Source of the DNA: DASYHS01 sp035998295
GTDB lineage: Bacteria; Pseudomonadota; Alphaproteobacteria; Azospirillales; Azospirillaceae
Direction of reading: 5' to 3'
Length of the DNA: 19,837 nucleotides
NCBI RefSeq assembly: GCF_035998295.1
Contig: NZ_DASYHS010000296.1
Coordinates: forward strand, 1-19,837
Part shown: positions 14,109-19,837 of the stretch, piece by piece
How the letters are laid out: each line of letters begins with the position of its first letter
Numbering within the stretch: the first letter of the stretch is position 1
The notes under the pieces: model-generated
What the model saw: the letters and a program-made list of their open reading frames with translations, nothing else
Told to the model about the DNA's origin: nothing
Database searches by the model: none
Program-made: the position numbers and the translations under genes

Positions 14109-14866
14109 GGACGCTGCTCGACCGGGTCGCCGTGCGCCGCACGCTGGCCCTGCTGGTGCTGGTGGCGATCTGGGAGGGGCTGGGGCGCGTCGGCGTGCTC
14201 GATCCCTTCTACGCCCCGCCGCCCTCCCACGTCGCCGCCGTGCTGGCCGAGCTGTTCGCCGACGGCAGCATCTGGGACCATCTCCACGCGACCTTCCTGG
14301 CCGCGCTGGCCGGGCTGCTGCTGGGCCTGCTGGTCGGCATCGTCCTGGGCTTCGCCGCCGCCCTCGTGCCGGTGCTGGCGGAACTGCTCGAGCCGGTGAT
14401 GATGCTGCTCAACGCGGTGCCGCGCGTGATCCTGGCGCCGTTGTTCGTGATCTGGTTCGGCATCGATCTCAGCTCGAAGATCGCGCTGTCGCTGGTCCTG
14501 GTCTCGGTGCTGGTGTTCTTCGCCGTCTATGGCGGGATCAAGGAGGTCGACCGCCGCCTGGTCGAACGGGTGCAGACGCTCGGCGGCGGGCGCTGGGTCC
14601 TGCTGCGCGAGGTCTACGTCCCCTCCGTGACGGCCTGGGTGATGGGCAACCTCAAGGTCGCGGTCGGCTTCGCCTTCACCGGCGCCGTCGTCGGCGAGTT
14701 CGTCGCCAGCACGCGCGGCCTCGGCTACCTGCTCCAGTTCGCGCAGAGCACCTACAACGCCGGCCTGACCCTGGGGCTGGTGATCCTGATCATGGCCTTC
14801 GTGCTCGTGCTGTTCAGCCTGTCCGAACGGGTCGAGCGGCGCCTGCTGCGCTGGCGCTACCGCTGA
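14105..14866 (+). CDS. ABC importer permease, SsuC/TauC-like
   Basis: 253 aa inner-membrane permease with about six hydrophobic segments. The cytoplasmic coupling loop has the EAA-type motif (VERVQTLGGGRWVLLREVYVPS, in which the conserved Gly is present) that docks to the ATPase. An N-terminal LDPFYAPPPSHVAAVL stretch is typical of nitrate/taurine-type permeases (usual form LPSPSxV). The ATG at 14105 overlaps the ATPase stop (ATGA). DUF169 follows after a 22-base gap carrying its own ribosome site. Complete and unremarkable; substrate unknown. Confidence 0.92.
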   Translation: MRTLLDRVAVRRTLALLVLVAIWEGLGRVGVLDPFYAPPPSHVAAVLAELFADGSIWDHLHATFLAALAGLLLGLLVGIVLGFAAALVPVLAELLEPVMMLLNAVPRVILAPLFVIWFGIDLSSKIALSLVLVSVLVFFAVYGGIKEVDRRLVERVQTLGGGRWVLLREVYVPSVTAWVMGNLKVAVGFAFTGAVVGEFVASTRGLGYLLQFAQSTYNAGLTLGLVILIMAFVLVLFSLSERVERRLLRWRYR

Positions 14867-14888
14867 CCCTCTCATCAGGAAGCCCCCG

Positions 14889-15596
14889 ATGTCCTTCGCC
14901 GACGTTTCCGACCGCCTGACCCGTGCCCTCGGCCTGGACCTGCCCCCGGTGGCGCTCGCCTTCCTGGACGCGCCGCCGCCCGGCGTCGCGGTGGACGACG
15001 CGCTGGCGCCGTCGGCCTGCAGCTTCTGGCGCCGCGCCGAGGCGCAGACCGTCTACGCGCCCGCGAAGGCCCATTACCACTGCCAGATCGGCGCCCATGT
15101 GATGGGCTTCGACCTGCCGCCCCAGGTCGGCGACGAGTTGGGCGCCGTGATCGGCCAGGTCGTCGGCAACGGCTATATCGGCGCCGAGGAGCCGGCGAAC
15201 CTGCCGCGCCGGGCCGAGCCGCGGGCCGGCATCCTCTACGGCCCGCTGGCGGATTTCCCCGCGGCGCCGGACGCGGTGCTGCTGTGGCTGACCCCGGTCC
15301 AGGCGATGATCTGGAGCGAGGCGTCCGGCGGCGCCGCCTGGGGTGCCGGCGTGCCCTCCGCGGCGTTCGGCCGCCCGGCCTGCGCCGCCGTCCCGGCCAG
15401 CCTGGACGCCGGCCGGCCGGTGCTCTCGCTCGGCTGCATCGGCATGCGGACCTTCACGGCCGTGCCGGCCGACCGCATGCTGGCGGTCGCACCGGGCGCG
15501 GGCATCGCCGCGGTGGCCGAGGCGGTCGCCGCAGCGGCCGAGTTGAACGTCGGGATGCGCGGCTACTACGAAGGCCGGCTCGCCGCTGTCTCGTGA
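14889..15596 (+). CDS. DUF169 family protein
   Basis: 235 aa. DUF169 is a family of unknown function found in methanogens, anaerobes and some proteobacteria. Conserved-looking cysteines stand out: Cys44 (PSACSFWRRA), Cys65 (HYHCQIGAH), Cys165 (GRPACAAVP) and Cys183 (LGCIGMR), with His62, His64 and His70 around the second. This pattern suggests a metal or redox cofactor, which is inference. There is no signal peptide or membrane segment, so it is cytoplasmic. AGGAAG about eight bases before the ATG fixes the start. As the last gene of the importer operon, it may act on the imported ligand. A 7-bp hairpin just downstream ends the unit. Confidence 0.85.
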   Translation: MSFADVSDRLTRALGLDLPPVALAFLDAPPPGVAVDDALAPSACSFWRRAEAQTVYAPAKAHYHCQIGAHVMGFDLPPQVGDELGAVIGQVVGNGYIGAEEPANLPRRAEPRAGILYGPLADFPAAPDAVLLWLTPVQAMIWSEASGGAAWGAGVPSAAFGRPACAAVPASLDAGRPVLSLGCIGMRTFTAVPADRMLAVAPGAGIAAVAEAVAAAAELNVGMRGYYEGRLAAVS

Positions 15597-15605
15597 CGCC
15601 CGTCC

Positions 15606-15622
15606 CCGCCGGGGGCCGGCGG
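15606..15622. terminator. Hairpin after the ABC/DUF169 operon
   Basis: A 7-bp stem (CCGCCGG / CCGGCGG) with a 3-base GGG loop starts ten bases after the DUF169 stop. There is no U-run directly after it. It probably separates the operon from the glutathione S-transferase, which has its own promoter. Confidence 0.5.
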
Positions 15623-15625
15623 CGC

Positions 15626-15654
15626 TTGGCGGCATTCATTTGAAATCATATCAT
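15626..15654 (+). promoter_or_regulatory. Predicted promoter of the glutathione S-transferase gene
   Basis: TTGGCG (15626-15631), 17 bases, then TATCAT (15649-15654), in an AT-rich patch. The start site should be near 15661, leaving a leader of about 22 bases with GGGGGA just before the ATG at 15683. Confidence 0.55.
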
Positions 15655-15682
15655 CGTCCCCTGGCTATCGACGCGGGGGACG

Positions 15683-16393
15683 ATGACGACGCTGACGCTG
15701 TACGAACTGGCGGGTGCCGAGGACGACCGCCGGTTCAGCCCGTATTGCTGGCGGGTCCGGCTGGCGCTGGCGCACAAGGGGCTGGCCGTCGAGGGCGTGC
15801 CCTGGCGCTTCACCGAGAAGGAGGCGATCGCCTTTTCCGGGCAGGGCAGGGTGCCGGTCCTGGTGGACCGCGGCCGCGCGGTCGCCGATTCCTGGGACAT
15901 CGCCTGCCACCTGGAGGAGGCCTGGCCCGATCGCCCGTCGCTGTTCGGTGCCGGGGCGAGTGGTGCCGCCGGCCGGGCGCTGTCGCGCTTCTACGTCGAC
16001 TGGACCGACATGGTCGTGCATGCCGGCCTGGTCCGGATGATCGTGGCCGACATCCACGGCCATCTGCACGAGAAGGACAAGGCGTATTTCCGCGAGAGCC
16101 GGGAGGCACGCCTGGGCGGCGCGCTGGAGGCGGTCTGCGCCGACCGGGACGTGCGGGTGGTGGAGTTCCGCCGCGGCCTCGCGCCGCTGCGCGCGACGCT
16201 GAAGCGCCAGCCCTTCCTGGGCGGCGAGTCGCCGCTGTTCGCGGACTATGCCGTGGCCGGGGCCTTCATGTGGGCGCGCGCCATCAGCCCCTTCCAGTTG
16301 CTGGAAGCAGGAGACCCTGTCGCGGATTGGCGCTCGCGCATCCTCGCCCGGCTGGACGAAACCGCTGCCGGGTTCCTGGCCTATCCGTGCTGA
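15683..16393 (+). CDS. Glutathione S-transferase family protein, LigE/etherase-like N-terminus
   Basis: 236 aa. The N-terminal thioredoxin-fold domain (1-85) has SPYCWRVRLALAHKGL (19-34), the cis-proline of RVPVLVD (56-62), and DSWDIACHLEEAWPDRP (69-85), the glutathione-binding turn in which DS replaces the common ES. This wording resembles, from memory, the LigE beta-etherase group used on lignin-type aryl ethers, but many uncharacterised GSTs share it. The C-terminal helical domain runs from about 95 to the end. Ser19/Cys22 are candidate catalytic residues. GGGGGA precedes the ATG. It is a single-gene unit with its own promoter and hairpins behind it; the substrate is unknown. Confidence 0.88.
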   Translation: MTTLTLYELAGAEDDRRFSPYCWRVRLALAHKGLAVEGVPWRFTEKEAIAFSGQGRVPVLVDRGRAVADSWDIACHLEEAWPDRPSLFGAGASGAAGRALSRFYVDWTDMVVHAGLVRMIVADIHGHLHEKDKAYFRESREARLGGALEAVCADRDVRVVEFRRGLAPLRATLKRQPFLGGESPLFADYAVAGAFMWARAISPFQLLEAGDPVADWRSRILARLDETAAGFLAYPC

Positions 16394-16502
16394 AGCCCAC
16401 CGGGCTTGTCGGCGGGCTTGTCGGCCGGCTTGTCGAATGGAACCGACGGATGAGCGGGGGGACCTACGCGGTTCCCCCGCCGCTCCGCACCGCCGAGGCG
16501 GT
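16393..16502. terminator. Hairpin-rich terminator region between convergent genes, with 12-bp repeats
   Basis: Three perfect stems fill the gap: AAGCCC/GGGCTT (16393-16407) at the glutathione S-transferase stop, GCGGGGG/CCCCCGC (16454-16480), and ACCGCC/GGCGGT (16489-16502) abutting the cold-shock stop. GGGCTTGTCGGC repeats at 16402-16413 and 16414-16425, with a diverged third copy to 16437. It probably stops transcription from both sides. No gene is seen here. Confidence 0.55.
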
Positions 16503-17099
16503 TCAGTCCATCTCGATCGAGACGGCTTCCGGGCCCTTGTTGCCCTGGCGCACCTGCGCGCGGACATAGGCGCCTTCCGGCAGGATCGACAGCCCCGAGC
16601 GCTCGATCGCGCTGGCGTGGATGAAGATGTCCTTGCCGCCGGCGTCCGGGGCGATGAAGCCGAAGCCCTTCTCGGCGTTGTACCACTTCACGGTGCCGCC
16701 GACCTCTTCGGTCGGGCCGGAATCGCGATCGTAGCCGCCGCGGCCGCCGCCGCTGCGCTCGCGCGGGGCGCCGAAGGAGCTGCCGCCGCGGCCACTGCTG
16801 GCCGGAGCGGAGCGACCGGGCGTCGCCGTCGAGGTGTCGATGTCGCGCACGGCGCTGACCTGCGGGCCTTTCTGACCCTGCGCGAGATCGACGATGAGGG
16901 TGGTGCCCTCGGGTACGTTATCGTATCCGAGGAGATTCAGGACCGATCCGTGGAGGAACGCATCCGGGGAGCCATCCTCGGGGGTGACGAAGCCGAAACC
17001 CTTGGAGGGGTTATACCACTTCACCGTCGCCCGGACATTGCTGGCGATCGGCATCGCCGGCTGGCGGCCCATGGGACGGGAGGGAGGAGAAGAACGCAT
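16503..17099 (-). CDS. Dual cold-shock-domain protein
   Basis: 198 aa from the ATG at 17099. Two RNA/single-stranded-DNA-binding cold-shock domains are joined by a flexible Gly/Ser/Arg linker (about 90-133). Domain 1 (22-86) has KGFGFV (33-38) and DAFLH (46-50). Domain 2 (134-197) has KGFGFI (144-149) and DIFIH (157-161). This two-domain form is common in alphaproteobacteria and is thought to act as an RNA chaperone in cold or stationary phase. The start is uncertain: 17099, 17072 and 17054 lack ribosome sites, while 17201 has a strong GGGAGAAGGA but adds 34 residues of non-family sequence with a weaker third-base GC bias. The first codons of any choice may really be a long 5' leader, as in many cold-shock genes. 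Confidence 0.87.
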   Translation of the reverse strand: MRSSPPSRPMGRQPAMPIASNVRATVKWYNPSKGFGFVTPEDGSPDAFLHGSVLNLLGYDNVPEGTTLIVDLAQGQKGPQVSAVRDIDTSTATPGRSAPASSGRGGSSFGAPRERSGGGRGGYDRDSGPTEEVGGTVKWYNAEKGFGFIAPDAGGKDIFIHASAIERSGLSILPEGAYVRAQVRQGNKGPEAVSIEMD

Positions 17100-17252
17100 A
17101 GGACGTGTCAAGGTATAGCAGTTTCGAAGATCGCCAGGGTACGCGGCCTTTGCGTCCGTGGCAAACGCGAAATCGGGCCATGCGCCCACCGGAGTGTTCA
17201 TTTTTCCTTCTCCCGGGAATGGCGGCGCGGAAGGCGGCCGGACGCGGCCGGT
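17100..17252. other. Gap between the MFS stop and the cold-shock gene
   Basis: A 6-bp hairpin (CGGCCG-gacg-CGGCCG, 17235-17250) lies just past the MFS stop. On the minus strand there is then a strong GGGAGAAGGA before an ATG at 17201, and an extended -10-like TGCTATACC (17120-17112). A perfect TTGACA (17111-17106) has no partner -10 at 17 bases. The region probably holds the cold-shock promoter and its leader; no separate gene is supported. Confidence 0.4.
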
Positions 17253-18449
17253 TCAGCCGGGCTGGGCCTGCGCCGCCGTCCGGCGCACCCCCATCAGCCA
17301 CAGCAGGACGCACGCCACCACCCCGGTCAGCGCCAGCAGGACGAGGTTGACGGTGGCCCAGCCGGCCAGCGCGTGCACCGTGCCCGAGCTGAGCGCGCTG
17401 ACCGCGACCGCGGTGAACACCAGGAAGTCGTTCATCCCCTGCACCTTCGCCTTCTCGGCGGCCCGGTAGGTCTCGGTCAGCAGCGTCGTCGCGCCGACGA
17501 ACAGGAAGTTCCAGCCGATCCCCAGCAGGATCAGCGCCGGCCAGAACGACAGCATCAGCGTGCCCCCCGACAGGTTCAGCGCCACGCAGCCGACATAGAG
17601 CAGCGCTCCCGTCATCATCACCGCGGGCGAGCCGAACCGGCCGATCAGCCGCCCGGTGAAGAAGGCCGGCGCGTACATGCCGACCACGTGCCACTGCAGC
17701 ACGAAGGCCGCGTCGGAGAAGGTGTGGTGCGCATGGTCGAGCACCGCGAGCGGGGTCGACGTCATCACGAAGTTCATCCCGGCGAATCCGATGATCCCCG
17801 CGAGCACGGCGGCGACGAAGGCCGGCTGGCGCGCGATCTCCCGCAGCGGCCGGGTCGGCCCGGAGGTCTCGGCGCTGGAGGGCGCCGGCAGCTCCACGAA
17901 GCCGATCAGCAGCAGCGTCCCCGCATGCAGCAGCGGCAGGGTCGCGAAGGTGCCCGCGAACTCCGCCGTCGTGAACAGGTCCTTGGTCCAGGTGGCGAGG
18001 TTGGGCCCGAGGAAGGCGGCGACGATGCCGCCCGCCATCACCCACGAGATCGCCCTCGGCCGGAACGCCGGGGAGGCGACGTCCGCCGCCGCGAAGCGGT
18101 AGAGCTGGTTGAACGCCGCGGCGACGCCCAGCAGCACCAGCCCGGCCGAGAACAGCACGAAGTCGCCCCGCCACGTCGCGAGCGTCGCGACCGCGCCGCC
18201 GACCATCCCGAACACCGACCCGGTGACGAAGCCGAACCGCCGCCCCATCCTCTTCATCAGCAGCGAGGCCGGCAGCGGCGTCAGCATCATGCCGACGAAC
18301 ATCAGCGCCAGCGGCAGCGTCGCCAGCCCCGGATCGGGCGCGATCAGCGTGCCCGCCACGGCCGCCGCCGTCATGATCAGCGACGTCGTGCTCATCCCGA
18401 AGGCCAGGCATGCGGCCAGCAGCAGGACGTTGCGCTTCTCGTTCTTCAT
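17253..18449 (-). CDS. Major facilitator superfamily (MFS) transporter
   Basis: 398 aa polytopic membrane protein of the 12-helix MFS type, common for sugar, drug or metabolite efflux. The loop after the second helix carries a motif-A-like ASLLMKRMGRRFGF (61-74). The middle cytoplasmic loop (about 190-205, PSSAETSGPTRPLREIA) separates two six-helix halves, and the C-terminus is short. The ATG at 18449 follows GAGGGG by five bases; a TTG one codon earlier is too close to that site. A hairpin follows the stop, and the cold-shock gene lies downstream on the same strand with its own upstream signals. Nothing in the neighbours points to a substrate. Confidence 0.9.
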   Translation of the reverse strand: MKNEKRNVLLLAACLAFGMSTTSLIMTAAAVAGTLIAPDPGLATLPLALMFVGMMLTPLPASLLMKRMGRRFGFVTGSVFGMVGGAVATLATWRGDFVLFSAGLVLLGVAAAFNQLYRFAAADVASPAFRPRAISWVMAGGIVAAFLGPNLATWTKDLFTTAEFAGTFATLPLLHAGTLLLIGFVELPAPSSAETSGPTRPLREIARQPAFVAAVLAGIIGFAGMNFVMTSTPLAVLDHAHHTFSDAAFVLQWHVVGMYAPAFFTGRLIGRFGSPAVMMTGALLYVGCVALNLSGGTLMLSFWPALILLGIGWNFLFVGATTLLTETYRAAEKAKVQGMNDFLVFTAVAVSALSSGTVHALAGWATVNLVLLALTGVVACVLLWLMGVRRTAAQAQPG

Positions 18450-18589
18450 CAATGCCCCTCGCTCGCGGCTTCATGCGGGGGCTGCGAAAGCGTGCGCCAC
18501 GTCTTCCCTGCGCGCCCATGCGGAAAATCCGGTATAGTCTGCACCGCCCTTCGGCTGCTCGTCCACCCCTCGTCCCGGCAACGCCATCC

Positions 18590-18970
18590 ATGAACGATCC
18601 CGTCCGCCTCCTCGAGGAAATGCAGCGCGCGAGCGACAGCACGGTCGCCTTGCTCCAGGCCTCGGCGGAGGCCCAGGGCCGGATCGCCGGCCTGCTCGCG
18701 GGCGCGCTCGCCGCCCAGACCGCCACGGTCGGCCTGATGATCGAGGCGGGCCTCCTGTCCTGGCGCCAGGCGGCCGCCTATTACGAGGCGGTGCTGGCGA
18801 GCCTGTCGCCCGCGCGCCGCGACGGCCCCGAGAGCGAGGCGATCCGCTCCGTGCTGACCTTCCTGGAGGACACCTACGGCGGCGCGAGGGAGCCGGCTGG
18901 CCGCCCGCGCCTGTCCGTCGTCGAGGGCGGCGCGGGGGATGACGGCGCAAGGGATGACGGCGCCGGCTGA
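18590..18970 (+). CDS. Small helical protein of unknown function
   Basis: 126 aa, not recognised. Residues 1-85 are strongly alpha-helical with an Ala/Leu heptad-like pattern (LLEEMQRASDSTVALLQAS, AGLLAGALAAQTATVGLMI), possibly a short coiled coil or a membrane-peripheral helix. The C-terminal 30 residues are disordered and end in a repeated DDGA made by a 15-base tandem duplication (18936-18965). The ATG at 18590 is the first start before the conserved-looking sequence; it has no strong ribosome site. TATAGT (18533-18538) could be a -10 for it, but no good -35 is seen. It is divergent from the MFS gene, 140 bases apart. A Gly/Cys-poor, phasin-like helical character is possible but weakly supported. 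Confidence 0.6.
   Translation: MNDPVRLLEEMQRASDSTVALLQASAEAQGRIAGLLAGALAAQTATVGLMIEAGLLSWRQAAAYYEAVLASLSPARRDGPESEAIRSVLTFLEDTYGGAREPAGRPRLSVVEGGAGDDGARDDGAG
18936..18965. repeat. 15-bp tandem duplication at the end of the small helical gene
   Basis: GGGATGACGGCGCAA (18936-18950) is followed directly by GGGATGACGGCGCCG (18951-18965), encoding the repeated Asp-Asp-Gly-Ala at the C-terminus. In-frame and small; probably recent slippage. Confidence 0.75.
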
Positions 18971-18976
18971 AGCGCC

Positions 18977-18992
18977 GCGCCGGTTCCGGCGC
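18977..18992. terminator. Hairpin between the small helical gene and the PPOX pair
   Basis: Perfect 7-bp arms GCGCCGG / CCGGCGC with only TT between them (a 6-bp stem with a 4-base loop in practice) begin six bases after the stop at 18970. There is no U-run. The next gene starts 78 bases later with its own -10-like element. Confidence 0.5.
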
Positions 18993-19055
18993 TCGCCTCG
19001 TCATGCCGGTTCCGGTACTCACCCCAACGTGCCGTATGCGCGGCGCGCGGCGCCC

Positions 19056-19064
19056 TGGTATATT
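19056..19064 (+). promoter_or_regulatory. Extended -10 element placed for a leaderless start
   Basis: TGGTATATT has the TGn extension and a five-of-six -10 (TATATT, 19059-19064). The start site would fall about seven bases on, at the A of the ATG at 19071. No ribosome-binding site is seen between, and no good -35 at 17 bases. A leaderless message is therefore the simplest reading. Confidence 0.45.
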
Positions 19065-19070
19065 TGGTCC

Positions 19071-19553
19071 ATGCAGCGGGACGTTCTCATCGCCGGCGAC
19101 CTCGCCGCCTTCCTCGAAGGGGGCGTCAGCATCGTCGTATCCTCCAGCGGCGGCGAAGGGCCGACGATCGGCCGCGCGCTGGGCTGCGTCGTCTCGCCGG
19201 ACCGGTGCCGCGTCACGGTGTTCCTGTCCACCTCGGCGAACGCGGCGCTGGTCGCGGCGGTGGCCGCAACGGGCGTCGTCGCCGTGGTCTTCACCGAGCC
19301 GAGCACCAACCGCTCCGTCCAGCTCAAGGGCGCCGACGCGCGGATCGCACCCCCGGAAGGCGACGTCGGGCCCCTCCTGTCCCGCCATGTCGAGGCTTTC
19401 CGCCGGGACCTGGAGCTGATCGGCTTCGACGAGGCCTTCACGCGGGTCCTGATGGCCTACGATGTCGACGACTTCGTCGCCCTGTCCTTCACGCCGCGCT
19501 GCAGCTTCGACCAGACGCCGGGTGCCCGCGCGGGGAGCCCGCTGGCATCATGA
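19071..19553 (+). CDS. Pyridoxamine 5'-phosphate oxidase-family protein (FMN-binding split barrel)
   Basis: 160 aa single-domain protein. The split-barrel pattern shows as alternating strands: VSIVVSSSGGEGPTIGRALGC, RVTVFLSTSANAALVAAVAATGVVAVVFTEPSTNRSVQLKG in sequence, then a helical segment (VEAFRRDLELIGFDEAF) and a final FVALSFTPRCSFDQTPG. In this superfamily such proteins bind FMN or F420, or heme-type cofactors, but few are true PNP oxidases; the conserved PNPOx substrate residues are not evident here. The ATG at 19071 is chosen because the fold begins there; in-frame codons back to 18939 overlap the previous gene and do not look like the family. The stop overlaps the next gene by four bases (ATGA), so both probably work together. 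Confidence 0.78.
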   Translation: MQRDVLIAGDLAAFLEGGVSIVVSSSGGEGPTIGRALGCVVSPDRCRVTVFLSTSANAALVAAVAATGVVAVVFTEPSTNRSVQLKGADARIAPPEGDVGPLLSRHVEAFRRDLELIGFDEAFTRVLMAYDVDDFVALSFTPRCSFDQTPGARAGSPLAS

Positions 19554-19837
19554 GCGAACGTCTGACCCTCGATGCGATCCGGCCCTGCCTGGAGGGCGTG
19601 ATCCCGGCGGCGATCGGGACCTGCGCGCCCGACGGCACGCCGAACGTGTCGCTGATCTCCCAGGTGCATTACGTCGACGACGCGCATGTCGCGCTCTCCT
19701 ACCAGTTCTTCAACAAGACCCGCGCCAACATCCTGGCGAACCCGCATGCGGCGCTGCTGCTGATCGACCCGGCGACGGTCCGCCAATACCGGCTGTGCAT
19801 GCGCTACCTCCATACCGAGACCGGCGGCCCGCTGTTC
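19550..19837 (+). CDS. PPOX-fold N-terminus of a larger, probably sensory, protein (3' cut by window edge)
   Basis: The first 96 codons are visible and the frame is still open at the right edge. The segment is a second FMN-binding split barrel: IPAAIGTCAPDGTPNVSLIS, HVALSYQFFNKTRANILANP, then YRLCMRYLHTETGGPLF. Similar N-termini, from memory, precede GAF and signalling output domains in several alpha- and betaproteobacterial proteins, so this may be a sensor with a flavin- or heme-binding head. That rests on recollection and not on visible sequence. The ATG at 19550 overlaps the preceding stop, so the two PPOX genes are coupled. Confidence 0.75.
   Translation, partial: MSERLTLDAIRPCLEGVIPAAIGTCAPDGTPNVSLISQVHYVDDAHVALSYQFFNKTRANILANPHAALLLIDPATVRQYRLCMRYLHTETGGPLF

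Noticed and set aside
17106..17111. Perfect TTGACA on the minus strand before the cold-shock gene
   Set aside because: No -10-like hexamer lies 16-18 bases downstream, so it is not called a promoter.
16248..18593. 781-codon plus-strand frame across the cold-shock and MFS genes
   Set aside because: It is antisense to two recognisable genes, and its product is low-complexity Arg/His/Gln repeats.
17011..18726. 571-codon minus-strand frame over the MFS gene
   Set aside because: It is out of frame with the MFS coding sequence and shows no domain.

Overview
The window is very GC-rich DNA from an alphaproteobacterium, most likely Rhodospirillales-like (Azospirillum/Skermanella/Inquilinus type). 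This is an inference from four things: the strong G/C third-position bias, an HWE/HisKA_2-type histidine kinase, a two-domain cold-shock protein with a glycine/arginine linker, and the overall gene content. The extreme GC gives nearly every gene long open frames on its other five frames. Genes were chosen by recognisable domains, ribosome-binding sites and tight gene spacing.

Layout. 1-520: 3' end of a sensor histidine kinase. 576-1397 (-): TerB-like/DUF533 protein with a ten-proline run. 1661-2884: class II Fic protein preceded by a CCGGAC repeat array. 2897-3727 (-): MhpD/fumarylacetoacetase-superfamily hydratase. 3926-11345: a glycan cluster made of a GT4, a PglK-like ABC flippase, a GT61, a tandem double GT2 and a single GT2. 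11474-12138 (-): a FitAB/VapBC-type toxin-antitoxin pair. 12298-15596: a four-gene operon with a Tat-exported NMT1/SsuA-like binding protein, an ATPase, a permease and a DUF169 protein. 15683-16393: glutathione S-transferase. 16503-17099 (-): dual cold-shock protein. 17253-18449 (-): MFS transporter. 18590-18970: small helical protein of unknown function. 19071-19553 and 19550 to the window end: two overlapping pyridoxamine-5'-phosphate-oxidase-fold genes, the second cut off by the edge.

How the genes work together. The glycan genes could assemble a lipid-linked oligosaccharide on the cytoplasmic face and flip it across the inner membrane. No polymerase, Wzx or Wzz is visible in the window. 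The ABC/DUF169 operon looks like an importer for an unknown small ligand, coupled to a cysteine-bearing cytoplasmic protein of unknown function. Its promoter region is shared, back to back, with the toxin-antitoxin pair. That region holds a perfect 10-bp inverted repeat with a 30-bp spacer, suited to FitA-type autoregulation.

The least understood and most interesting parts are the ABC/DUF169 operon, the fitAB/importer divergent control region, the CCGGAC array before fic, and the possible leaderless gene starts at 3727 and 19071. Short tandem duplications at or just after gene 3' ends also recur (526-577, 11376-11467, 16402-16437, 18936-18965).
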